Positions 7,903-16,258 of a DNA stretch of 64,000 bases are shown piece after piece. The notes beneath the pieces are model-generated. The model made no database searches. It was not told the origin of the DNA and was given only the letters and a program-made list of their open reading frames with translations. How positions within the stretch are numbered: the first letter of the stretch is position 1; each line of letters begins with the position of its first letter. This stretch comes from CAIZQW01 sp942493055 (GTDB taxonomy: Bacteria; Verrucomicrobiota; Kiritimatiellia; RFP12; UBA1067): the NCBI GenBank assembly GCA_942493055.1, contig OW818680.1, positions 3,224,001-3,288,000 on the forward strand, read 5' to 3'. A program made the translations under genes and the position numbers.

Positions 7903-10900
7903 TTGCCACGAGGTGAAATTAACACGAAAAAGTATTTATTAAACCACGCGCCGTCGGATCGCATGACGCGGTTGATCATCTGGGGGGTGCTCTTGATCGG
8001 CCTCATGCTGACCCTTTCAGCCACCTGGAATAGTAAAGTCAATATCGAGCGGCTGGAAGATCAGGAATTTAGAACGAGCTGTAGCGCCACGGAACGGATG
8101 ATTACGCGTCGGCTGGATCAGCATGCCCGGATCCTGTGGAGCGGTGTTGCGTTATTCAACGCCTCGGATCGGGTGACGCGGGAAGAGTGGCGCCGCTTCA
8201 CCCAGGGGCTTAGGATCGAGAAGCAACTGCCAGGCGTCCAGGGCTTTGGTTTTGCCGTGCTGGTTCCGCGTGAAGCCTTGGCACAACACACGCAGGAGAT
8301 CCGCAACGAGGGCTTCCCGGAGTACCAGGTGCATCCAGCAGGGGAGCGGGAACGCTATTCCTCGATCATCTATTTGGAGCCGTTCGCGGGCCGTAATCTG
8401 CGGGCCTTCGGCTATGACATGTTTTCAGAGCCGGTCCGGCGGGCCGCGATGGAGCACGCACGGGACTCAGATGCTGTCGCCCTTTCCGGCAAGGTGATTC
8501 TGGTGCAGGAGACAGACCGCGAGGTTCAATTCGGAGCCTTAATGTATGTGCCGGTCTATCGCAATGGCATGCCCACAGCGACGGTTGAAGAGCGCCGGGC
8601 CGCTATTATCGGCTGGGTGTATAGTCCGTATCGGATGAATGATCTCTTCCTGGGGATCTTGGGCGCGCAAAATAGTAGCCTTAAAAAAGGGCTTCGCCTG
8701 TCGATCTTTGACGGCGAGCATATCTCCCCGGAGAGCTGTCTCTTTGCCGTCTCGTCCGGGCGCGACGTGCTGGCTGTGAAGGGCCAGTTGGAAAAGCGGC
8801 TCCGGATTGAGTATAACAGCCATGCTTGGACGCTCTTGTTTCGACAACCGAAGAGCGGCTTCTGGACGATCAAATATGTGGGTGCCTGGGTGATTTTCAG
8901 TGGTGGAACAGTCGGCACCCTCTTGGTTTGTCTTCTCTTGCAGGTCTTGCTGGATACTCGGCGTAATGCCCAGCAGTTGGCGGAACAGATGACCGCTGAT
9001 CTGCAGACGAGCAAGGAGTCGCTCCTCCGGACTGCGGAACGCCTCTCCTTGGCTGTGCGTTCAGGCGGCATCGGCATCTGGGACCTCGATGTGACAACGA
9101 GCCGTCTGGTCTGTGATGAGCAGATGTTCCGGCTCTATGGCATGACGCCATCCCCCTCTACCGACCTGCATGAGACCTGGCATGCGAGGATTCATCCGGA
9201 TGACCGCCAGCGCGTTGACGAGCGCATCCAACTCGCGTTGCGAGGGGAGAAAGAGTATGAAGATGACTTCAGAATCCTCTGGCCGGATGGAACCGTCCGG
9301 ACTATCCGTGGCTTTGCAAGTGTGCAGCGCGATGTCTCCGGCAGGGCGCTGCACATGATTGGCACCAACTGGGATATAACCGAGATGAAACGTTCGGAGG
9401 ACAGTATCAAGCGCCAAGCCAGCCTGATCAACGCCCTGCTGGACTCCATGCCTGACATTATCTTCTTTAAAGATCTCGAGGGGCGTTATCTGGGGTGCAA
9501 TCCGAACTTCCTCACGTTTGTAGGCGTGTCAAAGGAGGAACTTCTCGGCAAGACAGACTATGAGCTCTTTGATCAGTCTGCTGCGGAGGCCTATCGGGCG
9601 AATGATCGCCGGGTGATGGAACTCCGCGAGCCTCGCCACAATGAAGAGTGGATCACCTATCCGGATGGACGAAAGGTTCTGCTGGATACCCTCAAGGCCC
9701 CCTATTGGGGCCCAGACGGGGAACTGATCGGCATCCTGGGCATCGGCTGCGATATCACGGCGCACTATCAGGCGGAGGTTGCGCTTCTGGAGAGCGAGGC
9801 CAACTTCCGGACCTTCTTTGAGACCATGACCGACATGCTTCTGGTGGCAACCCAAGACGGACGTATCCTGCTTGCCAACGCGGCACTCGCGCGGACATTG
9901 GGATACACCAATGAAGAGCTTTGCAAGATGCGTGTGCCGGAGTTGCATCCACCAGAAACGCGGCAAGAAACCGAAGCGAATTTTGCAGCGATGTTCCCGG
10001 GCGAGCGCGAAAGCAGTCCTTTGCCGTGGGTCTGTAAAGACGGCAGCCAGGTGCCAGTCGAGACCCGTGTCTGGCTCGGGCACTGGAATGGCGTGAAGTG
10101 CCTCTTCAGTGTCAGCAAGAACCTGTCAACAGAGCGCGAGGCCAATCAGCGTTTCGAACGTCTTTTCCGGAACAATCCCTGCCCGATCGCGCTGACCAGC
10201 CTGCCGGACCGACGCTTCATCGACATCAACGACGCCTTTTTGAAGGCGCTCGGCTTCACGCGCGAAGAGGTCATCGGTCAAAGCTCGGCGTCTCTGAAGC
10301 TCTTTGCGAAGGAGGAGCAACGTCTTGCTGTGAACGACCGCCTAAAGAGAGAGGGACGCCTTGCCGACTTTGAGGTGCAGATGCGGCGTAAGGATGGGTC
10401 GTTCATGGACGGACTCTTTTTCGGTGAAACGTTCTGCAGTCAGGGGCAGCACTACTTTCTGTCTGTCATGACCGACATTACAGCGCGTAAGCATGCGGAG
10501 CGGGAACTGTCCAGACTTTCCGTGATCCAGCGCGCGCTGATGCGCTTAGCCACCGAGTTTGTCAATGTGCCCTTAGAGCGGCAGAATGCGGCAATTAACG
10601 AGTCGCTGGAGACCATGGGCCGTCTGATCCACGCGGATCGCGCCTATCTGTTCTCCTACAACTTTGAGGCCGGGGTGATGACCAACACCCATGAGTGGTG
10701 TCAGGCCGGGGTCACGCCTGTCATGGACAATCTCCAGTCCGTGCCGTTTACGAGTTTTGCTGACTGGGTCGCTGTGCATCGACGGGGTGCCCGCATCCAT
10801 ATCCCGTATGTTGTCGCGATGCCGAAAGAGGACCCCCTGCGGGCGTTCCTTATTCCGCAAGGCATACAATCCCTTATCTCGCTGCCGCTGATGCAGGACA

Positions 10901-12489
10901 ACGTGTGCCTCGGCTTTGTAGGGTTTGACTCCGTGCTACAGGAGCGCCGCTGGAAAGAGGAGGAGGTCGCCTTGCTTCAGGTGCTCGCGGAGCTCTATGC
11001 GCACTTCGAGTCCCGCAGAAGCATGGAACGCGAAACCCAGGAGCTTCAAAAACGGCTGACCGAGGCGCGGGATGCGGCGCAAGAGGCTGCGCGCGCAAAG
11101 AGCCTCTTCCTGGCGAACATGTCACACGAGATCCGGACCCCCTTAAATGCGATCCTCGGGTATGCGCAGATCATGGGGCGCGAGTGTGTTGCACGGGACT
11201 GTCCGATGTCGAAAAAGCTGGGTTCCATCACGCGGAGCGGCGAACATCTCCTGGAACTGTTGAACGACTTGCTGGATCTTGTCCGCAGCGACACCAAGGA
11301 GCTCAAACTCTCGATAGGCATATTTGACTTCTATCAGGCACTGGAGGACGTACGGCTGATATTTGTGAAGCATCCTGCAGCACAGGTGTTGACGTTGCAG
11401 GTGTCCTATACGCCGGAGGTGCCGCGCTTCATCCGTTCAGATTCTGGAAAGGTCCGGCAGGTGCTCGTGAATCTGGTCGGCAACGCGCTGAAGTTCACGG
11501 AAAAGGGAGGGGTCCGCCTCTCCGCCTCTCTTCTGCCGGACAGCGCGTCGGAGACCCTCACGCTGGCGGTGGATGTCGAGGACACCGGATGTGGCATCCG
11601 GCCCGAGGAGAAGGAGCACCTTTTTGAACTTTTCTACACGCACACGGAACGCGGAGGAAAGGCACCGAAAGGGACAGGTCTCGGCCTCCCCTTATGCCGG
11701 CGTTACGCGCGCGCGCTGGGCGGTGATATCGCGTTGATTCGAAGCCTCCCCGGGGAGGGGAGTTGCTTCCGCTTCACCTTCAAAATACGGGCAGCCGAAC
11801 CGGCCGCCCTTGAACAGCGGAGCAAAGGCGTCGTACGTCGGATTGCTTCCGGCCAGCCGCCCTGCAGGATCCTGGTGGTCGATGATGACTCAGACAACCG
11901 CGAGATGCTGGTTGAGCTGCTGGAACCGGTCGGAATCCGGGTCGAGACAGCCGCCAGCGCCGCCAGCGCCCTCAGCCGGCTGCGCCAATGCCTGGACATC
12001 GACCTTGTGCTGATGGACATACGAATGCCAGAGATGGACGGTTACGAGGCTATCCGGCATCTGCGAGAAATGCCAGGCGGGGAGAAGTTTGCCGTGTTGA
12101 TCGTGAGCGCCTCAGGGGATGGCGACGAGCAGGAGGCGGTTCTCGCCGCTGGTGCGAATGGATATGTTCCCAAGCCCGTGCACCGCGAGAAACTGTTGGA
12201 GGAGATCCGGCGCGTGACAGGGCTCCAGTATGAATATGAGCCTCAGGCGCTCATCATTCCTCAAGGGAAGCCCGCCATTGATGCCGAAGCCCTCTCACGC
12301 TTGCCCGTTGAAATGTGCCACCTGCTCAGCCAGGCCTTGCATCGCGGGGACATCCAGCAGTTGCGCAGCTTGGTGGATACCCTTGAGCGCGACCATGCCG
12401 CGCTTGCCAATGGCATCCGCATCCTGATCGATGCTTACGATTATGACCATCTGCGTCAGCTGATAGAAGAAAGAGTCGTTTTACCGTAG
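7903..12489 (+). CDS. CHASE-PAS(4)-GAF hybrid histidine kinase
   Basis: 1528 residues if the TTG at 7903 is used; an ATG at 7963 is an equally possible start, and neither has a clear Shine-Dalgarno. A membrane helix (about 24-44) is followed by a CHASE extracytoplasmic sensor domain (about 70-270), then a second helix near 327-347. Four PAS domains follow (about 375-495, 507-621, 630-741, 749-866), then a GAF domain (870-1042). HisKA has H1075 in NMSHEIRTPLN. The ATPase domain has N1194 in NLVGNALKFTE and GTGLGLPL near 1256. A C-terminal receiver has D1372 in LVLMDIRMPEMDG. About 80 further residues resemble the helical tail found in other hybrid kinases but show no phospho-His motif. It is a membrane sensor for a small extracellular ligand, signal unknown. 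Its last nine bases overlap the convergent gene at 12481. Confidence 0.95.
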   Translation: MPRGEINTKKYLLNHAPSDRMTRLIIWGVLLIGLMLTLSATWNSKVNIERLEDQEFRTSCSATERMITRRLDQHARILWSGVALFNASDRVTREEWRRFTQGLRIEKQLPGVQGFGFAVLVPREALAQHTQEIRNEGFPEYQVHPAGERERYSSIIYLEPFAGRNLRAFGYDMFSEPVRRAAMEHARDSDAVALSGKVILVQETDREVQFGALMYVPVYRNGMPTATVEERRAAIIGWVYSPYRMNDLFLGILGAQNSSLKKGLRLSIFDGEHISPESCLFAVSSGRDVLAVKGQLEKRLRIEYNSHAWTLLFRQPKSGFWTIKYVGAWVIFSGGTVGTLLVCLLLQVLLDTRRNAQQLAEQMTADLQTSKESLLRTAERLSLAVRSGGIGIWDLDVTTSRLVCDEQMFRLYGMTPSPSTDLHETWHARIHPDDRQRVDERIQLALRGEKEYEDDFRILWPDGTVRTIRGFASVQRDVSGRALHMIGTNWDITEMKRSEDSIKRQASLINALLDSMPDIIFFKDLEGRYLGCNPNFLTFVGVSKEELLGKTDYELFDQSAAEAYRANDRRVMELREPRHNEEWITYPDGRKVLLDTLKAPYWGPDGELIGILGIGCDITAHYQAEVALLESEANFRTFFETMTDMLLVATQDGRILLANAALARTLGYTNEELCKMRVPELHPPETRQETEANFAAMFPGERESSPLPWVCKDGSQVPVETRVWLGHWNGVKCLFSVSKNLSTEREANQRFERLFRNNPCPIALTSLPDRRFIDINDAFLKALGFTREEVIGQSSASLKLFAKEEQRLAVNDRLKREGRLADFEVQMRRKDGSFMDGLFFGETFCSQGQHYFLSVMTDITARKHAERELSRLSVIQRALMRLATEFVNVPLERQNAAINESLETMGRLIHADRAYLFSYNFEAGVMTNTHEWCQAGVTPVMDNLQSVPFTSFADWVAVHRRGARIHIPYVVAMPKEDPLRAFLIPQGIQSLISLPLMQDNVCLGFVGFDSVLQERRWKEEEVALLQVLAELYAHFESRRSMERETQELQKRLTEARDAAQEAARAKSLFLANMSHEIRTPLNAILGYAQIMGRECVARDCPMSKKLGSITRSGEHLLELLNDLLDLVRSDTKELKLSIGIFDFYQALEDVRLIFVKHPAAQVLTLQVSYTPEVPRFIRSDSGKVRQVLVNLVGNALKFTEKGGVRLSASLLPDSASETLTLAVDVEDTGCGIRPEEKEHLFELFYTHTERGGKAPKGTGLGLPLCRRYARALGGDIALIRSLPGEGSCFRFTFKIRAAEPAALEQRSKGVVRRIASGQPPCRILVVDDDSDNREMLVELLEPVGIRVETAASAASALSRLRQCLDIDLVLMDIRMPEMDGYEAIRHLREMPGGEKFAVLIVSASGDGDEQEAVLAAGANGYVPKPVHREKLLEEIRRVTGLQYEYEPQALIIPQGKPAIDAEALSRLPVEMCHLLSQALHRGDIQQLRSLVDTLERDHAALANGIRILIDAYDYDHLRQLIEERVVLP

Positions 12490-14619
12490 GAGTGTCATGA
12501 GGCTGCCGCGCTCATCGGTGAGGGTGCGGATGTTCCGCACCTCTGACCAGTTGACATCGCGGATTTTTTGCGGGCGGTTGGGATAATGATACGAGTTAGG
12601 CTGTCGGGTCATGAAGACCCAGATCGCGCCGATGGTGATATTCGAGTCCATGTATCCGATGGAGCCGTAGGCGCAGACGCCCAAGTCAGAAGCGATAGAT
12701 TTGCAGATGGGCAGCAGGTCAATGTGCCAGTTGCTGATGTGTACCGCCAGCATGCCGTCCGGCGCAATCCGGTCGAAATAGAGCTGGAAGGCTTCCCGCG
12801 TGGTCAAGTGGTACGGCACGGCATCGCCATTGTAGGCGTCAATGACGAGCAAGTCATACAGGGGGTCCCGCTTCGGGTTGAGCTGATGGTTGGCGCGTTC
12901 CCGCTCCAGCATGCGGCGCGCATCCCCCACGACGAGGTCGATCGCGGCGGCCGAGGTTGGCAAATAGGTGAAGAGGTTGGCATTCGTCGCCACGTCGATG
13001 ACCTGCGTATTGATCTCATAGAAGCGGAAGAGATCACCGGGGCGCCCATACGTGGCCAGCGTGCCGGCTCCGAGTCCGACGATGCCCACCTTCATCGGGA
13101 GGCCTTGCTGATATTTCGGATGCGCGTTAAACGCGATGCCCCCGCCGGTTGGGCCAAAGTAAGAGGTCGGGATGTGTTGCTGGTCTTGCGACATGAGTTG
13201 CATCCCGTGTGTGGTCTGGCCATACCACAGAAAATGGAGCGGCGTCATGCGCGAACCGTCCTTATAGAACGTCTGCGTAACCGCAAGGCAGCCATAGAAG
13301 TTGCGTGACCGATACAGGGTCGTCGACTCTGTCCGCCGCTGCGTGTAATGAGCCAACACCAGCCACAGGATCATGCTGAGGCAGGCCACGGGGAGGCGAT
13401 AACGAGGGACTGTGCGCCACGCGACCAGTCCGGAGCAGAGGGAGAGGATCAGGGGATATTCCCAGACCTGGGTAAAGAGGACCGGCGCCAAGAAGGACGA
13501 GGTCAGTCCGCCGAGGGCACCGCCGGCGGAGATGAAGAGATAGTAGCGCGTCAGTTTGCTGGCCTCCGGCCGCGTCTCATAGAGCCACCCGTGCAACAGG
13601 GAGCCGACAATGAGCAAGAGCGCAAGGCCTGCCGAGGCATTGGGGACAAAGCTGCCGGTCCCCCAGAGGCCGCGCGCGTAGGCGGCGGCGATCAAGGTGA
13701 TGACGGCACCAAGAGACCAGAGCCAGCGGCAACAGAATGTCCAGGAAGAAAAGCCAATCACATAACTCAGCAAGAACGCAGAGAGCAGAGCCACCCACAC
13801 AAAGGGCATGGGGGTGACATCAATCGAGAGATAGACCGTAATGGCGTTCAGCAGGAAGGCGCTTGTGGCCGGCAAGAGGAGCCAGAGGAATTCGGGAATG
13901 CGCGAATGCGGGAATGCGCGAATGGCCTCCGTCGTCTCTGTACCGTCAGACCTGTCCGACAAGTCCGACTTGTCAGACCCGGCAACCTGCCCGCCCAAGC
14001 GCTTCGCCAGCTTGGCGAGCAAGGCCACATAGCCCGCGAGGCAGAGTGCAAAGCCCAGCCACTGCCAGGTGAGCGGCACAAAGGGCTCCAGCAGGAAGGG
14101 ATAGATGAGCAGACCGCAGAACGACCCGAAGTTGGAAATCGCATACAAGCGATAAACATCCGTTCTCTGTGGTTGCGCCCCTTGGGAGACCCAGGACTGG
14201 ACGAGGGAGGAGTTTGCGGAAAGGAGAACATAAGGCAGCCCCACGAAGAGCAAGACGCAGAACAAGACCTCCAGTGTCGGGTCTTCGCTGGTTCCAAAAT
14301 AGTTTTTGAGGAGGGGGCGCAGGCAGACCATGCCGAGCGTCCAGAGGATACTGCCTGCCAAGAGGTAGAGATGCCGCTTTGTGTGGCGATGGGAGTCTTT
14401 CCTGTCGGCGCCCGCAAGGAGATGCGCATAGCCATAGCCGACGAGCAGCAGCGTCTGGTAGACCGCCAGGCAGACCATCCAGACAGACGCACTGCCGCCG
14501 AAGACGGGCAGCAAGGTCCGTCCGGTCAGGGGTTGAACCAGAAAGAGAAGAAAGGAGCCAAAAAACACCGTCAAGGCTGGCAGGCGTCTATCATGAAATA
14601 AGGACGGCAATAAAGGCAT
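12481..14619 (-). CDS. Fused polytopic membrane / spermidine-synthase-like protein
   Basis: 712 residues from the ATG at 14619 (GAGGA upstream). The first about 440 residues contain a dozen or more hydrophobic helices, starting PALTVFFGSFLLFLVQPLTGR, typical of the transporter-like half of fused MFS/spermidine-synthase proteins. The C-terminal part (about 440-712) is a Rossmann methyltransferase/aminopropyltransferase-like fold with VGIVGLGAGTLATYG near 508, followed by an acidic FYEIN and LVVGDARRML. Members of this family are often annotated as spermidine synthases, but the reaction is rarely proven. An in-frame low-complexity insertion (SDKSDLSDRSDG, about residues 214-245) interrupts a loop between helices. 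Confidence 0.85.
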   Translation of the reverse strand: MPLLPSLFHDRRLPALTVFFGSFLLFLVQPLTGRTLLPVFGGSASVWMVCLAVYQTLLLVGYGYAHLLAGADRKDSHRHTKRHLYLLAGSILWTLGMVCLRPLLKNYFGTSEDPTLEVLFCVLLFVGLPYVLLSANSSLVQSWVSQGAQPQRTDVYRLYAISNFGSFCGLLIYPFLLEPFVPLTWQWLGFALCLAGYVALLAKLAKRLGGQVAGSDKSDLSDRSDGTETTEAIRAFPHSRIPEFLWLLLPATSAFLLNAITVYLSIDVTPMPFVWVALLSAFLLSYVIGFSSWTFCCRWLWSLGAVITLIAAAYARGLWGTGSFVPNASAGLALLLIVGSLLHGWLYETRPEASKLTRYYLFISAGGALGGLTSSFLAPVLFTQVWEYPLILSLCSGLVAWRTVPRYRLPVACLSMILWLVLAHYTQRRTESTTLYRSRNFYGCLAVTQTFYKDGSRMTPLHFLWYGQTTHGMQLMSQDQQHIPTSYFGPTGGGIAFNAHPKYQQGLPMKVGIVGLGAGTLATYGRPGDLFRFYEINTQVIDVATNANLFTYLPTSAAAIDLVVGDARRMLERERANHQLNPKRDPLYDLLVIDAYNGDAVPYHLTTREAFQLYFDRIAPDGMLAVHISNWHIDLLPICKSIASDLGVCAYGSIGYMDSNITIGAIWVFMTRQPNSYHYPNRPQKIRDVNWSEVRNIRTLTDERGSLMTLLR
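13887..13977. repeat. Short repeats inside the coding sequence at 12481
   Basis: Two microrepeat tracts sit in frame. One is GGAATGCGCGAATGC-type (13892-13924), with alternating gggaatgc/gcgaatg units. The other is a GTCAGACCTGTCCGACAAG-type tract (13944-13977) encoding SDKSDLSDRSDG on the minus strand. Both resemble intergenic dispersed microrepeats rather than conserved protein sequence, and their total length keeps the frame. Confidence 0.7.
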
Positions 14620-14818
14620 GGTCAAGAATCCTCGGTGTTCTAGAAAGAATGTCTCTGCACATTAACCGCGCCGTGATAAAAAGTCAAGTTGAAACCCAAA
14701 AGCCCCTTTTCACCGCGGTCTGTCATTATTAAGGACACCGAAAAGGTGAAAAGGGTGTCCGATGAAAAAAGCGCTTCTGTCAAATGCGTGGACACCGTAA
14801 TCTAAAGGGATGAAAACG

Positions 14819-16075
14819 ATGTCTACTCTCACATTCAGGGACAACCTTGCGAAGTTCAAACAGCAATACGCCGCCATGCGGACAAAGACTGCGAAAGGGA
14901 AAACGCTGGATTCATTATGCCAGACATACGGGTGCTCCCGTAAATACTTGAACAAGCTATTGAGGGGGAAACGCGTATACCGCCCTCACAGGGGGCGCGG
15001 GCCGAGCTACGGCGAGGAGGATAGAAAGCTGCTGGGCAGACTGTGGGCCGCCGCCGGACGGCCATGCCCGGAATATCTGAAGACCATGCTCGCAAGGACG
15101 GCATCCGACTATTGCGCCCTCGGGAATGAAGTTCGCGCGGATGCGCTGGGGAAGGTGCTGAGGATGAGCGTGTCCACCATCGGACGATCCCTGAAGCGTG
15201 ACGGCGTGGCCGGATATCGGAGGAACAAGGCTTCCGGGATGAACGCCTTGAAGTCTTCAATCCCCGAATGCCCCGGCAGCGAGCTGCCCGAGGACTCGGT
15301 CGGCACCTGCCAGGTGGACACGGTCTTCCTCTGCGGCGGAAACATGGCGGGGTCGTTCTTTTCAATCGGCAGCCTGACGGATGCGCTGACGCAATGGTTC
15401 GAATGCGCCCCGACGTGGAACCACGGGGGTGAAAACACGGCGCAGGCCATGCTTTCAATCGTCGGGAGGCTGCCCTTCGACATCCTCCACATGCACCCCG
15501 ACAACGGCTCAGAGTTCATCAACTATATCTTCATCGGAAAACTTGCCGAGGCGGTCACGGGCTGCCGGATCAGCCGCTCGCGTGCCTACAGGAAGAACGA
15601 CAACTGCAGGATAGAGCAGAAGAACGGCTCAGTCGTCCGCGAGTACTTTTCGGACATACGTTTTGACAGGATGGAGCAGTACGACGCGCTGAAGAAGGTC
15701 TGCATGGACATCGCCCTCTACACGAACCTGTTCCGCCCCTGCAAGAAGCTTGTGTCCAAGAGGCGGAAGGAAAGCAAAGGCGTCAGGTACATAAAAAAAT
15801 ACGACAAGCCATCCACTCCTCTCGAACGGCTTCTGGCGGTGAAACCTTCCGATCCGCGGGTCCGCCGGTATCTGGACATGTATAGCAAGACAAACTCCAT
15901 CACGCTGTACAAGTCCATCCAGAGCCAGCTAAGAAGGCTGGTGAGGGAGCTTCATTCAGTGGAGGGAGGCAGCGGAATACCGCAGCCTCCCTCCACTGAA
16001 TCTGCGGCCCGCCCTCATAGCTCTTTCCACCGCCGTTCGGTGTCCAAGCATTTGACAGAAGCGGTATGCAACTAA
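14819..16075 (+). CDS. DDE (rve-type) transposase
   Basis: 418 residues from the ATG at 14819, which lies nine bases after AAAGGG; the in-frame ATG at 14810 abuts that site and is less likely. The N-terminal part has a helix-turn-helix-like stretch (LDSLCQTYGCSRKYLNKLL). The catalytic core shows D167 (QVDTVFLC), D228 (HPDNGSEF) and E266 (NCRIEQKNG), with D-60-D-37-E spacing as in integrase-core transposases of the IS481/ISNCY kind. It catalyses movement of the surrounding element by acting on its ends. The last about 40 codons run through a long hairpin and the inner right terminal motif, so the C-terminus is probably dispensable or constrained by DNA function. Confidence 0.9.
   Translation: MSTLTFRDNLAKFKQQYAAMRTKTAKGKTLDSLCQTYGCSRKYLNKLLRGKRVYRPHRGRGPSYGEEDRKLLGRLWAAAGRPCPEYLKTMLARTASDYCALGNEVRADALGKVLRMSVSTIGRSLKRDGVAGYRRNKASGMNALKSSIPECPGSELPEDSVGTCQVDTVFLCGGNMAGSFFSIGSLTDALTQWFECAPTWNHGGENTAQAMLSIVGRLPFDILHMHPDNGSEFINYIFIGKLAEAVTGCRISRSRAYRKNDNCRIEQKNGSVVREYFSDIRFDRMEQYDALKKVCMDIALYTNLFRPCKKLVSKRRKESKGVRYIKKYDKPSTPLERLLAVKPSDPRVRRYLDMYSKTNSITLYKSIQSQLRRLVRELHSVEGGSGIPQPPSTESAARPHSSFHRRSVSKHLTEAVCN
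15954..16001. repeat. 17-bp perfect inverted repeat in transposase 3' end
   Basis: ATTCAGTGGAGGGAGGC (15954-15970) is followed after 14 bases by its exact reverse complement (15985-16001). It lies within the coding sequence just before the terminal motifs. It could block read-through into or out of the transposase transcript, or serve in end recognition. Confidence 0.85.
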
Positions 16076-16199
16076 TCTTCCTTTCGGTGTCCTTCTCTAT
16101 TGACAGAATACGTCACTGGGTGGTGGAAACAAAGATGTTCCGTCTGGGGAACCTCTTCAACCCGAGCGGGATACAGCTAAAATCATGTTCAGAAGTACC

Positions 16200-16228
16200 T
16201 TGTCATAACCGTTTTCGAGTGCTATACT
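16200..16228 (+). promoter_or_regulatory. Sigma70-like promoter for the gene at 16259
   Basis: TTGTCA (16200-16205), a 17-base spacer and TATACT (16223-16228) match the housekeeping promoter consensus well. The site is 31 bases before the start codon and outside the insertion sequence. Confidence 0.65.
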
Positions 16229-16258
16229 AAACACCTAAATTCAATTGAAAGATGGGTC

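Larger units (their letters stand above)
14719..16108. mobile_element. Insertion sequence with doubled terminal motifs
   Basis: A roughly 1.4-kb element around one DDE transposase. Each end carries two tandem copies of the motif TCTGTCA-N6/8-GGACACCG: 14719-14740 and 14775-14797 on the left, and in reverse orientation 16038-16060 and 16085-16108 on the right. The ends are therefore inverted relative to each other and internally duplicated. The inner right copy lies inside the 3' end of the transposase gene. I see no convincing target-site duplication. The element looks intact. Confidence 0.88.

Noticed and set aside
13348..14601. Open plus-strand frame of 417 codons
   Set aside because: Antisense to the membrane/spermidine-synthase-like gene; its translation is low-complexity with no membrane or enzyme motif.
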